32,049 nt of DNA from Hydrogenophaga sp. (GTDB lineage: Bacteria; Pseudomonadota; Gammaproteobacteria; Burkholderiales; Burkholderiaceae_C). The translations under genes and the position numbers were made by a program. A model generated the notes under the pieces. That model was not told where the DNA came from, searched no databases, and was given only the letters and a program-made list of their open reading frames with translations. The first letter of the stretch is position 1, and the number at the start of each line of letters is the position of its first letter. Shown here one piece after another: positions 1 through 7,591 of the stretch. The stretch covers positions 1 through 32,049 of the forward strand of contig JAGKSX010000025.1 in the NCBI GenBank assembly GCA_018993155.1, written 5' to 3'.

Positions 1-922
1 CATCATGATGAACGCCGCGCGCTACGCCGTGGGTGTGCAAGGCATCGCCATCGCCGAACGCGCCTACCAGAAGGCCGTGGGCTACGCGAAGGACCGCGTG
101 CAAAGCCGCCCGGTCGATGGCTCGATGAGCACGGCCGCGCCCATCATCCACCACCCGGATGTGAAGCGCATGCTCATGACCATGCGCGCGTCCACCGAAG
201 GCTGTCGCGCCATGGCCAGCGTGGCCGCCGCGGCGTACGACGCCACCCACCACCACCCTGATGCCGAGGTGCGCAAGCAGAACGCGGCCTTCTACGAATT
301 CCTGGTGCCCCTGGTCAAGGGCTACAGCACCGAGATGAGCCTGGAGGTCACCAGCCTGGGCGTGCAGGTGCACGGCGGCATGGGCTTCATCGAGGAGACG
401 GGTGCGGCGCAGTACTACCGCGACGCCAAGATCCTCACCATCTACGAAGGCACGACCGCCATCCAGGCCAACGACCTCGTGGGCCGCAAGACCGCGCGCG
501 ACGGCGGCACCGGCGCCAAGGCCATCGCGGCCCAGATCGAGAAGACCGAAGCCGAGCTGGCCAAGCGCGGCAGCGCCAACGCCAAGGCCGTGCATGCGCG
601 CCTGAAGGCCGCGCGCGAGGCCTTTGTGGACGTGGTCGAGTTCATCGCCGCCAACACGCGCGCCAACCCCAACGCGGCCTTCGCCGGCAGCGTGCCCTAC
701 CTCATGCTCGCGGGCAATCTCGTGGCGGGCTGGCAGATGGCGCGCGCGCTGATGGTGGCCGAGGACCAGCTGGCCCAAGGCAAGGACACGGCCTTCATGC
801 AGGCCAAGGTCACCACTGCGCGCTTCTACGCCGACCACCTGCTCAGCCGCGCCCCGGGCGTGCGCGACAGCATCGTGGACGGCGCCGAGGCCGTGACCGC
901 GCTCGCCATCGAGGCCTTCTGA
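1..922 (+). CDS. Acyl-CoA dehydrogenase, C-terminal part (5' end outside window)
   Basis: The reading frame is open from the first base, so the gene starts upstream and about 306 C-terminal residues are visible. The segment has the helical C-terminal acyl-CoA dehydrogenase domain, with a QVHGGMGFIEETG motif and then IYEGTTAIQ, whose Glu corresponds to the usual catalytic base of medium-chain-type enzymes. A further 130 or so residues follow, which fits the long (about 590-600 aa) DmdC/FadE-like subgroup with an extra C-terminal domain. It would oxidise an acyl-CoA to the 2-enoyl-CoA with FAD and pass electrons to ETF. The substrate cannot be told from this part. The ATG at 5 lies inside the protein and is not the likely start. 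A perfect inverted repeat follows the stop, before the next gene on the same strand. Confidence 0.9.
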   Translation, partial: IMMNAARYAVGVQGIAIAERAYQKAVGYAKDRVQSRPVDGSMSTAAPIIHHPDVKRMLMTMRASTEGCRAMASVAAAAYDATHHHPDAEVRKQNAAFYEFLVPLVKGYSTEMSLEVTSLGVQVHGGMGFIEETGAAQYYRDAKILTIYEGTTAIQANDLVGRKTARDGGTGAKAIAAQIEKTEAELAKRGSANAKAVHARLKAAREAFVDVVEFIAANTRANPNAAFAGSVPYLMLAGNLVAGWQMARALMVAEDQLAQGKDTAFMQAKVTTARFYADHLLSRAPGVRDSIVDGAEAVTALAIEAF

Positions 923-936
923 TCGCGGTTTTCGCG

Positions 937-962
937 GGCCCTGTCGCCGCATCGACAGGGCC
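937..962 (+). terminator. Perfect inverted repeat behind acyl-CoA dehydrogenase gene
   Basis: A 10-base perfect stem (GGCCCTGTCG / CGACAGGGCC) with a 6-base loop lies 14 bases after the stop codon. There is no T tract, so it is not a textbook intrinsic terminator. It may still stabilise the 3' end or assist termination before the nitronate monooxygenase gene. Confidence 0.4.
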
Positions 963-1010
963 TCGCCCCGCGCTGCCCCCAGAATCCTGACGAACCCCAA
1001 CGGAGACACC

Positions 1011-1991
1011 ATGACCGCACCCGCCCGCAGCCTGCCGCCCGTTCTCAAGAACCTGAAGTTCCCGGTGATCGGCTCGCCGCTGTTCATCATCAGCAACCCC
1101 AAGCTCGTGATCGCGCAGTGCAAGGCCGGGGTTGTGGGCTCCATGCCCGCGCTCAACGCCCGCCCGGCCTCGCAGCTCGACGAATGGCTGGCCGAAATCA
1201 CCGAGGCCCTGGCCGCGCACGACAAGGCGAACCCCGACAACAAGGCCGCGCCGTTCGCGATCAACCAGATCGTGCACAAGAGCAACGACCGGCTGGAGCA
1301 CGACATGCAGCTGTGCGCCAAGTACAAGGTGCCGATCGTGATCACCAGCCTGGGCGCGCGCGAAGACGTGAACCAGGCGGTGCACGCCTGGGGTGGCATC
1401 GTGCTGCACGATGTGATCAACAACGTGTTCGCGCACAAGGCGATCGACAAGGGCGCCGACGGCCTGATCCCCGTGGCCGCCGGTGCCGGTGGCCACGCCA
1501 GCGTGAAGAGCCCGTTCGCGATGGTGCAGGAAATCCGCGAGTGGTTCGGCGGCCCGATCGCGCTCTCGGGCGCCATCGCCTCGGGCGGCGCCATCCTGGC
1601 CGCGCAGGCCATGGGTGCCGACCTGGCCTACATCGGCTCGGCCTTCATCGCCACCGAGGAAGCGCGCGCGGTGGACGGCTACAAGGAGATGATCACCGCG
1701 TCGAACTCCGACGACATCGTCTACAGCAACTTCTACACCGGCATCCACGGCAACTACCTCAAGGGCAGCATCAAGAACGCCGGCATGGACCCGGACAACC
1801 TGCCGCAGAGCGACCCGAGCAAGATGAACTTCGCCACCGGCGAGGGCGCCAACGCAGCCAAGGCGTGGCGCGACATCTGGGGCTGCGGTCAGGGCATCGG
1901 CGCGATCCGCGAGGTGCTGCCCGCCGCCGACCTGGTGGCGCGCTTCAAGCGCGAGTACGCCGAGGCCAAGGCGCGCATCTGCGCGGGCTGA
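1011..1991 (+). CDS. Nitronate monooxygenase (2-nitropropane dioxygenase family)
   Basis: The 326-residue protein is an FMN-dependent TIM-barrel enzyme of the nitronate monooxygenase / NPD family, which oxidises alkyl nitronates such as propionate 3-nitronate. Visible family features are the N-terminal FPVIGSPLF strand, the AAGAGGHAS loop with the conserved His at residue 162, and a phosphate-binding SGAIASGGAILAA segment followed by GADLAYIGSAFIAT. The start ATG has a clear ribosome binding site (CGGAG) about 7 bases upstream. It runs in the same direction as the acyl-CoA dehydrogenase gene 88 bases upstream, but the hairpin between them argues against a simple operon. NPD-like proteins beside fatty-acid genes are often annotated this way without a tested substrate, so the precise reaction is uncertain. 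Confidence 0.85.
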   Translation: MTAPARSLPPVLKNLKFPVIGSPLFIISNPKLVIAQCKAGVVGSMPALNARPASQLDEWLAEITEALAAHDKANPDNKAAPFAINQIVHKSNDRLEHDMQLCAKYKVPIVITSLGAREDVNQAVHAWGGIVLHDVINNVFAHKAIDKGADGLIPVAAGAGGHASVKSPFAMVQEIREWFGGPIALSGAIASGGAILAAQAMGADLAYIGSAFIATEEARAVDGYKEMITASNSDDIVYSNFYTGIHGNYLKGSIKNAGMDPDNLPQSDPSKMNFATGEGANAAKAWRDIWGCGQGIGAIREVLPAADLVARFKREYAEAKARICAG

Positions 1992-1996
1992 GCGCT

Positions 1997-2827
1997 TCAG
2001 GCGCGCTCGCGCATCACCAGGGTCTGGATCGCGACGCCGATGGGGCCGCGCACGTCGTAGAGACGTGACAAGGTGGTGCCCACGCCGCCACCGTGGGCCT
2101 GGGTTTCCGAGCGCAGCCCGATCCACTCGCCTTCGGGTGGGCGGTGCAGGTGCAGACTGAGGTCGGCGTTCGAGAACAGGTAGCGCTCGGCCGGCAGCAC
2201 CCAGCTCAGGCCGTTGCCGAAATCGGCGGCTGCCGCCGCCCGCATGGCGGGGGAGTTGGGCTGACCGTGCACCAGCGGCACACTCAGGCGAAACCAGGCG
2301 GCGGCCGGGCCGGGCTGCGCGGCATCGCCCTGAGCCATCCGGTGGTCCATGGCGGACTGGTAGAACGAGACACCATCCGGCAGGCCTGGAATGCGCAGCC
2401 GCTCGTGGCATTCGTCGGGCAGCGGCTGCAGCCGTTGCGGCGACCAGCCCGGCAGGCCGGACGGCAACTCGAACGGCTGCCCACGCACCAGGAGCGCATG
2501 GCCCCGGGCCACCAGAACATCGTCAGCGAAGAGGTCGATCGTCATGCGCGTGGTGGAGCGACCCGGGTGGGTGTCCAGGCGCGAGGTCAGCGGCGCCACC
2601 GGCACCGGCTTGATCAGCTCGACGCTCAGGCGCGAGAGCTGCCAGGCCGGGTCGGGCAGGGCGCTTTCGGCCAGATGCACCAGCAGGGCACAAGGCGCGC
2701 CGCCGTGCTGGGCGCGGGCATCCCAGGGGCCGCGGGCCAGCACGCTGGGCTGCCAGCGGGTGCCGTCCTGTTCGAACACGGCGGTGGGAAGGGCGTCGGC
2801 GTCGGAAGAGAGGGCGGCAGGGCTCAT
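1997..2827 (-). CDS. Double-hotdog acyl-CoA thioesterase family protein
   Basis: The 276-residue protein resembles the TesB-like double-hotdog thioesterases, which hydrolyse acyl-CoA to free acid and CoA. The first hotdog carries the QHGGAPCALL helix start near residue 40 and the LSVELIKPVP strand. The second carries AADFGNGLSWVLP, with the Asp in the position of the TesB catalytic Asp, and ends with a SLHLHRPPEGEWIGL strand and a GVGTTLSRLYD turn. It is convergent with the nitronate monooxygenase gene (5 bases between stops) and follows the PBP gene on the same strand after 69 bases. The substrate is unknown. Together with the acyl-CoA dehydrogenase, it gives this end of the window a fatty-acyl theme. 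Confidence 0.8.
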   Translation of the reverse strand: MSPAALSSDADALPTAVFEQDGTRWQPSVLARGPWDARAQHGGAPCALLVHLAESALPDPAWQLSRLSVELIKPVPVAPLTSRLDTHPGRSTTRMTIDLFADDVLVARGHALLVRGQPFELPSGLPGWSPQRLQPLPDECHERLRIPGLPDGVSFYQSAMDHRMAQGDAAQPGPAAAWFRLSVPLVHGQPNSPAMRAAAAADFGNGLSWVLPAERYLFSNADLSLHLHRPPEGEWIGLRSETQAHGGGVGTTLSRLYDVRGPIGVAIQTLVMRERA

Positions 2828-2896
2828 GGTGAGCCGATGATAGGTGCGCGGTCCGCGTGGGGCTGTCGCCGCTGTGCAGCGCTCAGGGGCCTTCGC

Positions 2897-5218
2897 TCAG
2901 GGCCTGGATTCGCCGCGCAGCCAGGCGCCGAACGAGTTGAACACCTTGCCGATCTCGCTGCCGATGTGGGTCTTGTATTGCACCCCGCTGGTGTCCGAGA
3001 TCTGCGACACCCAGCCGCCGTCGTGCCATTCGGCGTACAGCCAGTCCTCGCCATCGCGCACCAGGCCTTCCGGCGGGGCGGGCGGTTGCGCCACCGGCAC
3101 GCCCTTGAGCGCCGCGCCCATGTAGTCGATCCAGATCGGCAGCGCGATGCGCCCGCCCGACTCGCCGCCGCCCAGGCTGCGCGGCTTGTCGTAGCCCACC
3201 CACACGGCCGCGGCCAGCGAGGGCTGGTAGCCCGCGAACCAGGCGTCCACCGCGTCGTTGGTGGTGCCGGTCTTGCCGTAGATGTCGGGTCGCTTGAGCA
3301 GGGCCTGGGCCCGCGCGGCGGTGCCGGCGCGCGCCACGTCGTTGAGCAGGCTGCCGACCACGTAGGCGTTGCGCGCGGGAATGGCACGGGTCTCTTCGGT
3401 CAGCGCGGGCGCGGGCGGGGCTTCGAACAGCACCTTGCCCTGCGCGTCGGTGATCTTCTCGATCACCACCGGCGCCACCGGCCAGCCACCGTTGGCCAGG
3501 GTGGCGTAGGCCTGGGCCATCTGCAGCGGCGTCGCGCTGCCGGTGCCCAGGGCCAGGGTGAGGTCGTTGGGCTGGCGCGCCACGTCCAGGCCGAAGCGGC
3601 CGGTCCATTCGCGCGCGGGTTGCGTGCCGGTGTGCTGCAGCACGCGCACGCTGGCCAGGTTGCTCGAGCGCTTGAGCGCTTCGCGCACCGAGATCGGGCC
3701 CTGGTGTTCGCCGTTGGCGTTGTTCGGGCTCCAGCCGTTGGCGGCGGTGAAGGGCAGGTCGTCCACCATCGTGGCCGGCATCACACGCGCTTCCAGCGCG
3801 GCGGAGTAGAGCAGGGGCTTCAGCGCCGAGCCCGGCTGGCGCCAGCCTTGAGTCACGTGGTTGAACGGCTGGTTGGTGAAGTCGAAGCCGCCCACCAGCG
3901 CGCGCACGCGGCCGGTCTGCGGGTCCAGCGCCACGAGCGCGGCCTCGGCCTCGGGCCACTGCGAGATGGCCCACAGCGGCGTCTTCTTGTCCTTGGCCTT
4001 GCCGTTGGCGACCACGCGCACGATGGCGCCGCGCGTGATCTTCAGGGGCGCCTTGGCCTTGGCGTCCAGCGCCTTCTGTGCCCAGCGCAGGCCTTCGCCC
4101 TGGATGGTGAGGCGTTCGCCGCTGGCCAGCTGCACCTCCAGCGCCGTCGGGCTGGCCGCGAGCACGATGCCCACGCGCAGGGTTTCGTCGTCGCGGTGGT
4201 CCTTGAGCGCCTCGGCGGCGGCGCGCTCCAGCTCGGCGCCGTTGCCCGAGGGCAGCGATTCGGTGTCTTCCGGGCCGCGCCACGCGCCCCGGCGCTCGAA
4301 GGCCAGCACGCCGCGCTGCACGGCGGTGTGCGCCGCGCGCTGGTCGGCCGCGCGCAGCGAGGTGGTCACGCGCAGCCCGCTCGAATAGGCCTCGGTGCCG
4401 AAGCGCTCGACCACGGCGCGCCGGGCCATCTCGGCCACGTGGGCCGCGTGCACGCTGCGCGTGCCCGGGGTGCGGATGACCAGCTTCTCGGCGCGCGCGG
4501 CGGCGAGTTGCTTGTCGTTGATCGCATCGACGGCGCGCATGCGCTCGAGCACCACGCGCTGGCGCTGCGTGGCGCGCTCGAAGTTGGCCACCGGGTTGGC
4601 GTAGTACGGGTTCTGCGGCAGGCCCGCGAGCATGGCGGTCTCGGCCAGCGAGAGCTTGTCCAGTGGCTTGCCGAAGTAGATCTGCGAGGCGGCGGCGAAG
4701 CCATAGGCGCGCTGGCCCAGAAAGATCTCGTTCATGTAGATCTCCAGGATGCGGTCCTTGGAGATCTCGTCTTCCAGCTTGAGGGCCAGCCAGATTTCCT
4801 TGGCCTTGCGCTCGGCCGAGAACTCGCGCGTGAGCAGCATGGTGCGCACCAGCTGCTGCGTGATGGTGGAGGCGCCTTGCTTGCGCCCCCCGGTGATCAC
4901 GGCCAGCACCGCGCGCGCCATGCCCTTGGGGTCCACGCCCGAGTGTTCGCGAAAGCGCGCGTCTTCCACCGCCAGCACGGCCTGCTGCAGCTGCATCGGC
5001 ATGCGCGAGAGCGGCACGTAGTCGCGCCGCTCGGTGCCGAACTGCGCGATCTCTTCGCCGTCGGCGGTGTAGACCTGCAGCGGCAGCTTGGGCTGGTAGT
5101 GGACGATGCGGTCGAGCGAGGGCAGGTCGAAGGTCGACGCCGGGACCGGGAACGCCACGATGAGGGCGGCGGAGAACGCCAGGGCGAGAGCCGTCCTGCG
5201 TGGGGTGAGCTGAAGCAT
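2897..5218 (-). CDS. Class A penicillin-binding protein, PBP1A-like (transglycosylase/transpeptidase)
   Basis: The 773-residue bifunctional peptidoglycan synthase polymerises glycan from lipid II and cross-links it. Residues 8-27 form the membrane anchor. The GT51 domain has the catalytic Glu85 in EDARF and the QGASTITQQLVR motif at 114-125. A variable OB-like insert covers roughly 330-415. The transpeptidase domain has SxxK as SALK at 464-467 (Ser464 nucleophile), SSN at 518-520 and KTGTT from 649. All catalytic motifs are intact. It is somewhat shorter than E. coli PBP1a (about 850 aa). The gene is divergent from creB, whose regulon in other bacteria is linked to PBP inhibition and beta-lactam response, so the location is suggestive. 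A GATAAT hexamer (5227-5232) and a weak CreB-like box (5243-5258) lie upstream. Confidence 0.92.
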   Translation of the reverse strand: MLQLTPRRTALALAFSAALIVAFPVPASTFDLPSLDRIVHYQPKLPLQVYTADGEEIAQFGTERRDYVPLSRMPMQLQQAVLAVEDARFREHSGVDPKGMARAVLAVITGGRKQGASTITQQLVRTMLLTREFSAERKAKEIWLALKLEDEISKDRILEIYMNEIFLGQRAYGFAAASQIYFGKPLDKLSLAETAMLAGLPQNPYYANPVANFERATQRQRVVLERMRAVDAINDKQLAAARAEKLVIRTPGTRSVHAAHVAEMARRAVVERFGTEAYSSGLRVTTSLRAADQRAAHTAVQRGVLAFERRGAWRGPEDTESLPSGNGAELERAAAEALKDHRDDETLRVGIVLAASPTALEVQLASGERLTIQGEGLRWAQKALDAKAKAPLKITRGAIVRVVANGKAKDKKTPLWAISQWPEAEAALVALDPQTGRVRALVGGFDFTNQPFNHVTQGWRQPGSALKPLLYSAALEARVMPATMVDDLPFTAANGWSPNNANGEHQGPISVREALKRSSNLASVRVLQHTGTQPAREWTGRFGLDVARQPNDLTLALGTGSATPLQMAQAYATLANGGWPVAPVVIEKITDAQGKVLFEAPPAPALTEETRAIPARNAYVVGSLLNDVARAGTAARAQALLKRPDIYGKTGTTNDAVDAWFAGYQPSLAAAVWVGYDKPRSLGGGESGGRIALPIWIDYMGAALKGVPVAQPPAPPEGLVRDGEDWLYAEWHDGGWVSQISDTSGVQYKTHIGSEIGKVFNSFGAWLRGESRP

Positions 5219-5242
5219 GGGGTGGAATTATCCCGCCCCCGT

Positions 5243-5258
5243 GTGAAGCCGGCGTGTG
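5243..5258 (-). promoter_or_regulatory. Weak CreB-box-like direct repeat between PBP gene and creB
   Basis: Read on the minus strand, the site is CACAC-N6-TTCAC, against the known CreB tag TTCAC-N6-TTCAC: 8 of 10 matches with correct spacing. It lies 25 bases before the PBP start codon and about 100 bases before creB. A chance match is quite possible. Confidence 0.25.
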
Positions 5259-5356
5259 GTCAAAGGTCGTGCTCGTAACCAGCTGTGACTGGCTTTCAGG
5301 CCATTCCAGTGCCTTGGTTAAGATGGCCCGCTCCATCCGAACGCCCCCTCTACGCC

Positions 5357-6055
5357 ATGCGCAAGCGCATCCTGCTGCTGGAAGACGAACAGGCCATCGC
5401 CGACACCTTGCTGTACGCGCTGCAGAGCGAGGGCTTCGAGGTGCGCCACGTGGGGCTGGCGCGCGAGGCGCTGTCGGCCTTCGAAGAGGCACCGCCGGAC
5501 CTCGCCATCCTGGACGTGGGCGTGCCCGACGGCAACGGCTTCGACGTGTGCCGCGCGATCCGCAAGACCAGCGAGCTGCCCATCGTGTTCCTGACCGCGC
5601 GCCACGAGGAGATCGACCGCGTGCTGGGCCTGGAACTGGGCGCCGACGACTATGTGGTCAAACCGTTCTCGCCGCGCGAGGTGTGCGCCCGCGTGCGCGC
5701 CATCCTGCGCCGCAGCGCGGCCGGTGGCGCCCCGGCCGCCGTGGCCGCGCCCACCCCGGTGGTCCCGGGCCTGCTCACGCTGGACGAGAAGGCGCAGCGC
5801 ATCGCCTGCGAAGGCGAACTGCTGGCGCTCACGCGCTACGAGTTCCTGCTGCTGGCCACGCTGCTGCGGCGGCCGCAGCGCATCTTCTCGCGCGCCGAAC
5901 TCATGGAGCTGGTCTGGGGCGGTGCACCACACACCTCGGAGCGCACCGTGGACGCGCACATCAAGCTGCTGCGCGCCAAGCTGCGTGAGCGGGGCCTGGT
6001 GGCGGACGTGATCCAGACCCACCGGCACATGGGTTATTCCCTGCGGTTGCCCTGA
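5357..6055 (+). CDS. creB: CreB-like response regulator, OmpR/PhoB family
   Basis: The 232-residue two-component regulator has a receiver domain (about 1-115) with acidic ED pair at 9-10, phospho-acceptor Asp53, Thr80 and Lys102, followed by an OmpR-type winged-helix domain ending in DVIQTHRHMGYSLRLP. The frame is open upstream, but the ATG at 5357 gives the standard N-terminus MRKRILLLEDE and the family length. The assignment as CreB rests on the gene order: the kinase gene begins 2 bases after its stop and a creD homologue comes next. In E. coli, CreBC responds to growth conditions; in Pseudomonas and Aeromonas, orthologues respond to PBP inhibition and control beta-lactamase or tolerance genes. 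No creA precedes it here. Confidence 0.88.
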   Translation: MRKRILLLEDEQAIADTLLYALQSEGFEVRHVGLAREALSAFEEAPPDLAILDVGVPDGNGFDVCRAIRKTSELPIVFLTARHEEIDRVLGLELGADDYVVKPFSPREVCARVRAILRRSAAGGAPAAVAAPTPVVPGLLTLDEKAQRIACEGELLALTRYEFLLLATLLRRPQRIFSRAELMELVWGGAPHTSERTVDAHIKLLRAKLRERGLVADVIQTHRHMGYSLRLP

Positions 6056-6057
6056 CG

Positions 6058-7497
6058 ATGCGCATCGGCCTGCGCCTGCTCGTCGGGTTCTTCCTGGTGC
6101 TGGGCCTGGCGCTGTTCGTGGTGCTGCGCGTGCTGCTGGACGAGGTCAAACCCGGCACCCGCCTGGCCATGGAGGACAGCCTGATCGACGCCGCCTACAC
6201 GCTGGCGCAACTGGCCACGCCCGACATGAAGGCCGGCACCATCGCCGAGGGCTTCTTCGCCCGCTCGCTGCAGGGCCTGGACACCGCGCGGCCCGGCGCC
6301 AACATCGGGGGCTTTCGCAAGGACCGCATCGACTACCGCATCACCATCACCGATGCCGAAGGCATCGTGCGCTTCGACACGCAGCCGCAGGCCATCGGCC
6401 AGGACCATTCGCGCTGGAACGACGTGGTGCGCACGCTGCGCGGCGAGTACGGCGCGCGCTCCAGCCCCGCCAGTCCCTACGACCCCGACAACACGGTGAT
6501 GCACGTGGCCGCGCCGATCCGCGATGGCGACCGCGTCATCGGTGTGCTCACCGTCTCGCGCCCCAACCAGCGCCTGCAGCCCTACATCGACCGCAGCGAG
6601 CAGCGCATCCTGCGTTGGTCCTGGGCGCTGCTGGGCCTGTCCCTGCTCATCGGCCTGCTGTTCAGCTGGTGGATCGCGAGCTCGCTCTCGCGCCTGCGCG
6701 GGTATGCGAACGCGGTCTCGCGCGGCGAGCGCGCGCCGCTGCCGGTGCTCGGTCGCTTGAGCGGCAGCACCGAGTTCGCCGACCTGGCGGTGGCGCTGGA
6801 GCGCATGCGGCTCAAGCTGGAGGACAAGGCCTATGTGGAGAGCTACGTGCACACGCTCACGCACGAGCTCAAGAGCCCGCTGGCCGCGATCCGGGGCGCG
6901 GCGGAGCTGCTGCAGGAAGACCTGCCCGCGCCGGATCGGCAGCGCTTCGCCGGCAACGTGCAGCGGCAGGCCGAGCGCCTGCACCTGCTGGTGGACAAGC
7001 TGCTGCAGCTGGCCCACGTGGAGCAGATGCAAGGCCTGGGCACGCGCGAGCCGGTGGACCTGAGCGCGCTCACGCGCGAGCTGCTGCAGCGGCTCGAACC
7101 GCGCCTGCGCCGCAAGTCGCTGCGCGTGCGCGACGAACTCGGGCAGGGCCTGGTGGTGCAGGGCGATGCCTTCCTCATCGGCCAGGCCCTGCAGAACCTG
7201 CTGGACAACGCGATCGACTTCTCGCCGCCGCAGGGCGAGCTCTGGCTGCGCCTGCACAAGGAAGGAGGCCAGGTGGAGTGGTCGGTGCGCGACCAGGGAC
7301 CGGGCATTCCCGACTACGCGCGAGAGCGCCTGTTCGAGCGCTTCTACTCGCTGCCGCGCGGCGAGGGGCAGGACAAGGGCTCGGGCCTGGGCCTGTGCCT
7401 GGTCAAGGAGGTGAGCGACCTGCACGGCGGCCAGGTGGTGGTGGAGAACGTGTCCTCCCCCGGCGGCTGCATCGCCCGCTGGCGCCTGCCGGCCTGA
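6058..7497 (+). CDS. creC: CreC-like sensor histidine kinase
   Basis: The 479-residue inner-membrane kinase is the probable partner of CreB. TM1 is at about 6-26, a periplasmic sensing region spans about 28-184, and TM2 (about 186-207, ending LLFSWWIASSL) leads into a HAMP linker. The dimerisation/phospho-acceptor helix has THELKSP with His269. The ATPase domain has the N box NLLDNAIDFSP (380-390), DQGPGIP and GSGLGL. All catalytic motifs are present. Its start codon lies 2 bases behind the creB stop, indicating translational coupling. The N-terminal sensing domain is the usual size for CreC, and the signal is not evident from the sequence. Confidence 0.88.
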   Translation: MRIGLRLLVGFFLVLGLALFVVLRVLLDEVKPGTRLAMEDSLIDAAYTLAQLATPDMKAGTIAEGFFARSLQGLDTARPGANIGGFRKDRIDYRITITDAEGIVRFDTQPQAIGQDHSRWNDVVRTLRGEYGARSSPASPYDPDNTVMHVAAPIRDGDRVIGVLTVSRPNQRLQPYIDRSEQRILRWSWALLGLSLLIGLLFSWWIASSLSRLRGYANAVSRGERAPLPVLGRLSGSTEFADLAVALERMRLKLEDKAYVESYVHTLTHELKSPLAAIRGAAELLQEDLPAPDRQRFAGNVQRQAERLHLLVDKLLQLAHVEQMQGLGTREPVDLSALTRELLQRLEPRLRRKSLRVRDELGQGLVVQGDAFLIGQALQNLLDNAIDFSPPQGELWLRLHKEGGQVEWSVRDQGPGIPDYARERLFERFYSLPRGEGQDKGSGLGLCLVKEVSDLHGGQVVVENVSSPGGCIARWRLPA

Positions 7498-7501
7498 GGG
7501 T

Positions 7502-7517
7502 TTCACACCCACTGCAC
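7502..7517 (+). promoter_or_regulatory. Near-consensus CreB box upstream of creD
   Basis: TTCAC-ACCCAC-TGCAC matches the CreB tag TTCAC-N6-TTCAC at 9 of 10 positions with exact 6-base spacing. It is the only good match in the 94-base creC-creD gap and lies 74 bases before the creD start. creD is the best-known CreB target in enterobacteria, so site and gene agree. Confidence 0.6.
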
Positions 7518-7591
7518 AAAACGCTGCCGCAGCGCACGGCCGCTTCGCACGGCGGGGCCAGACTGGCCGGGTTCTCACCACGGAGCCCGAC

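Noticed and set aside
843-2411. Long minus-strand frame opposite the nitronate monooxygenase gene
   Set aside because: Low-complexity Arg/His/Gly/Val composition, antisense to a conserved enzyme; a by-product of GC-rich codon usage.
2093-5278. A very long open frame (over 1000 codons) on the plus strand opposite the thioesterase and PBP genes
   Set aside because: It is antisense to two well-supported genes, has Gly/Arg/His-rich composition typical of reverse reading of GC-rich coding DNA, and shows no known domain.
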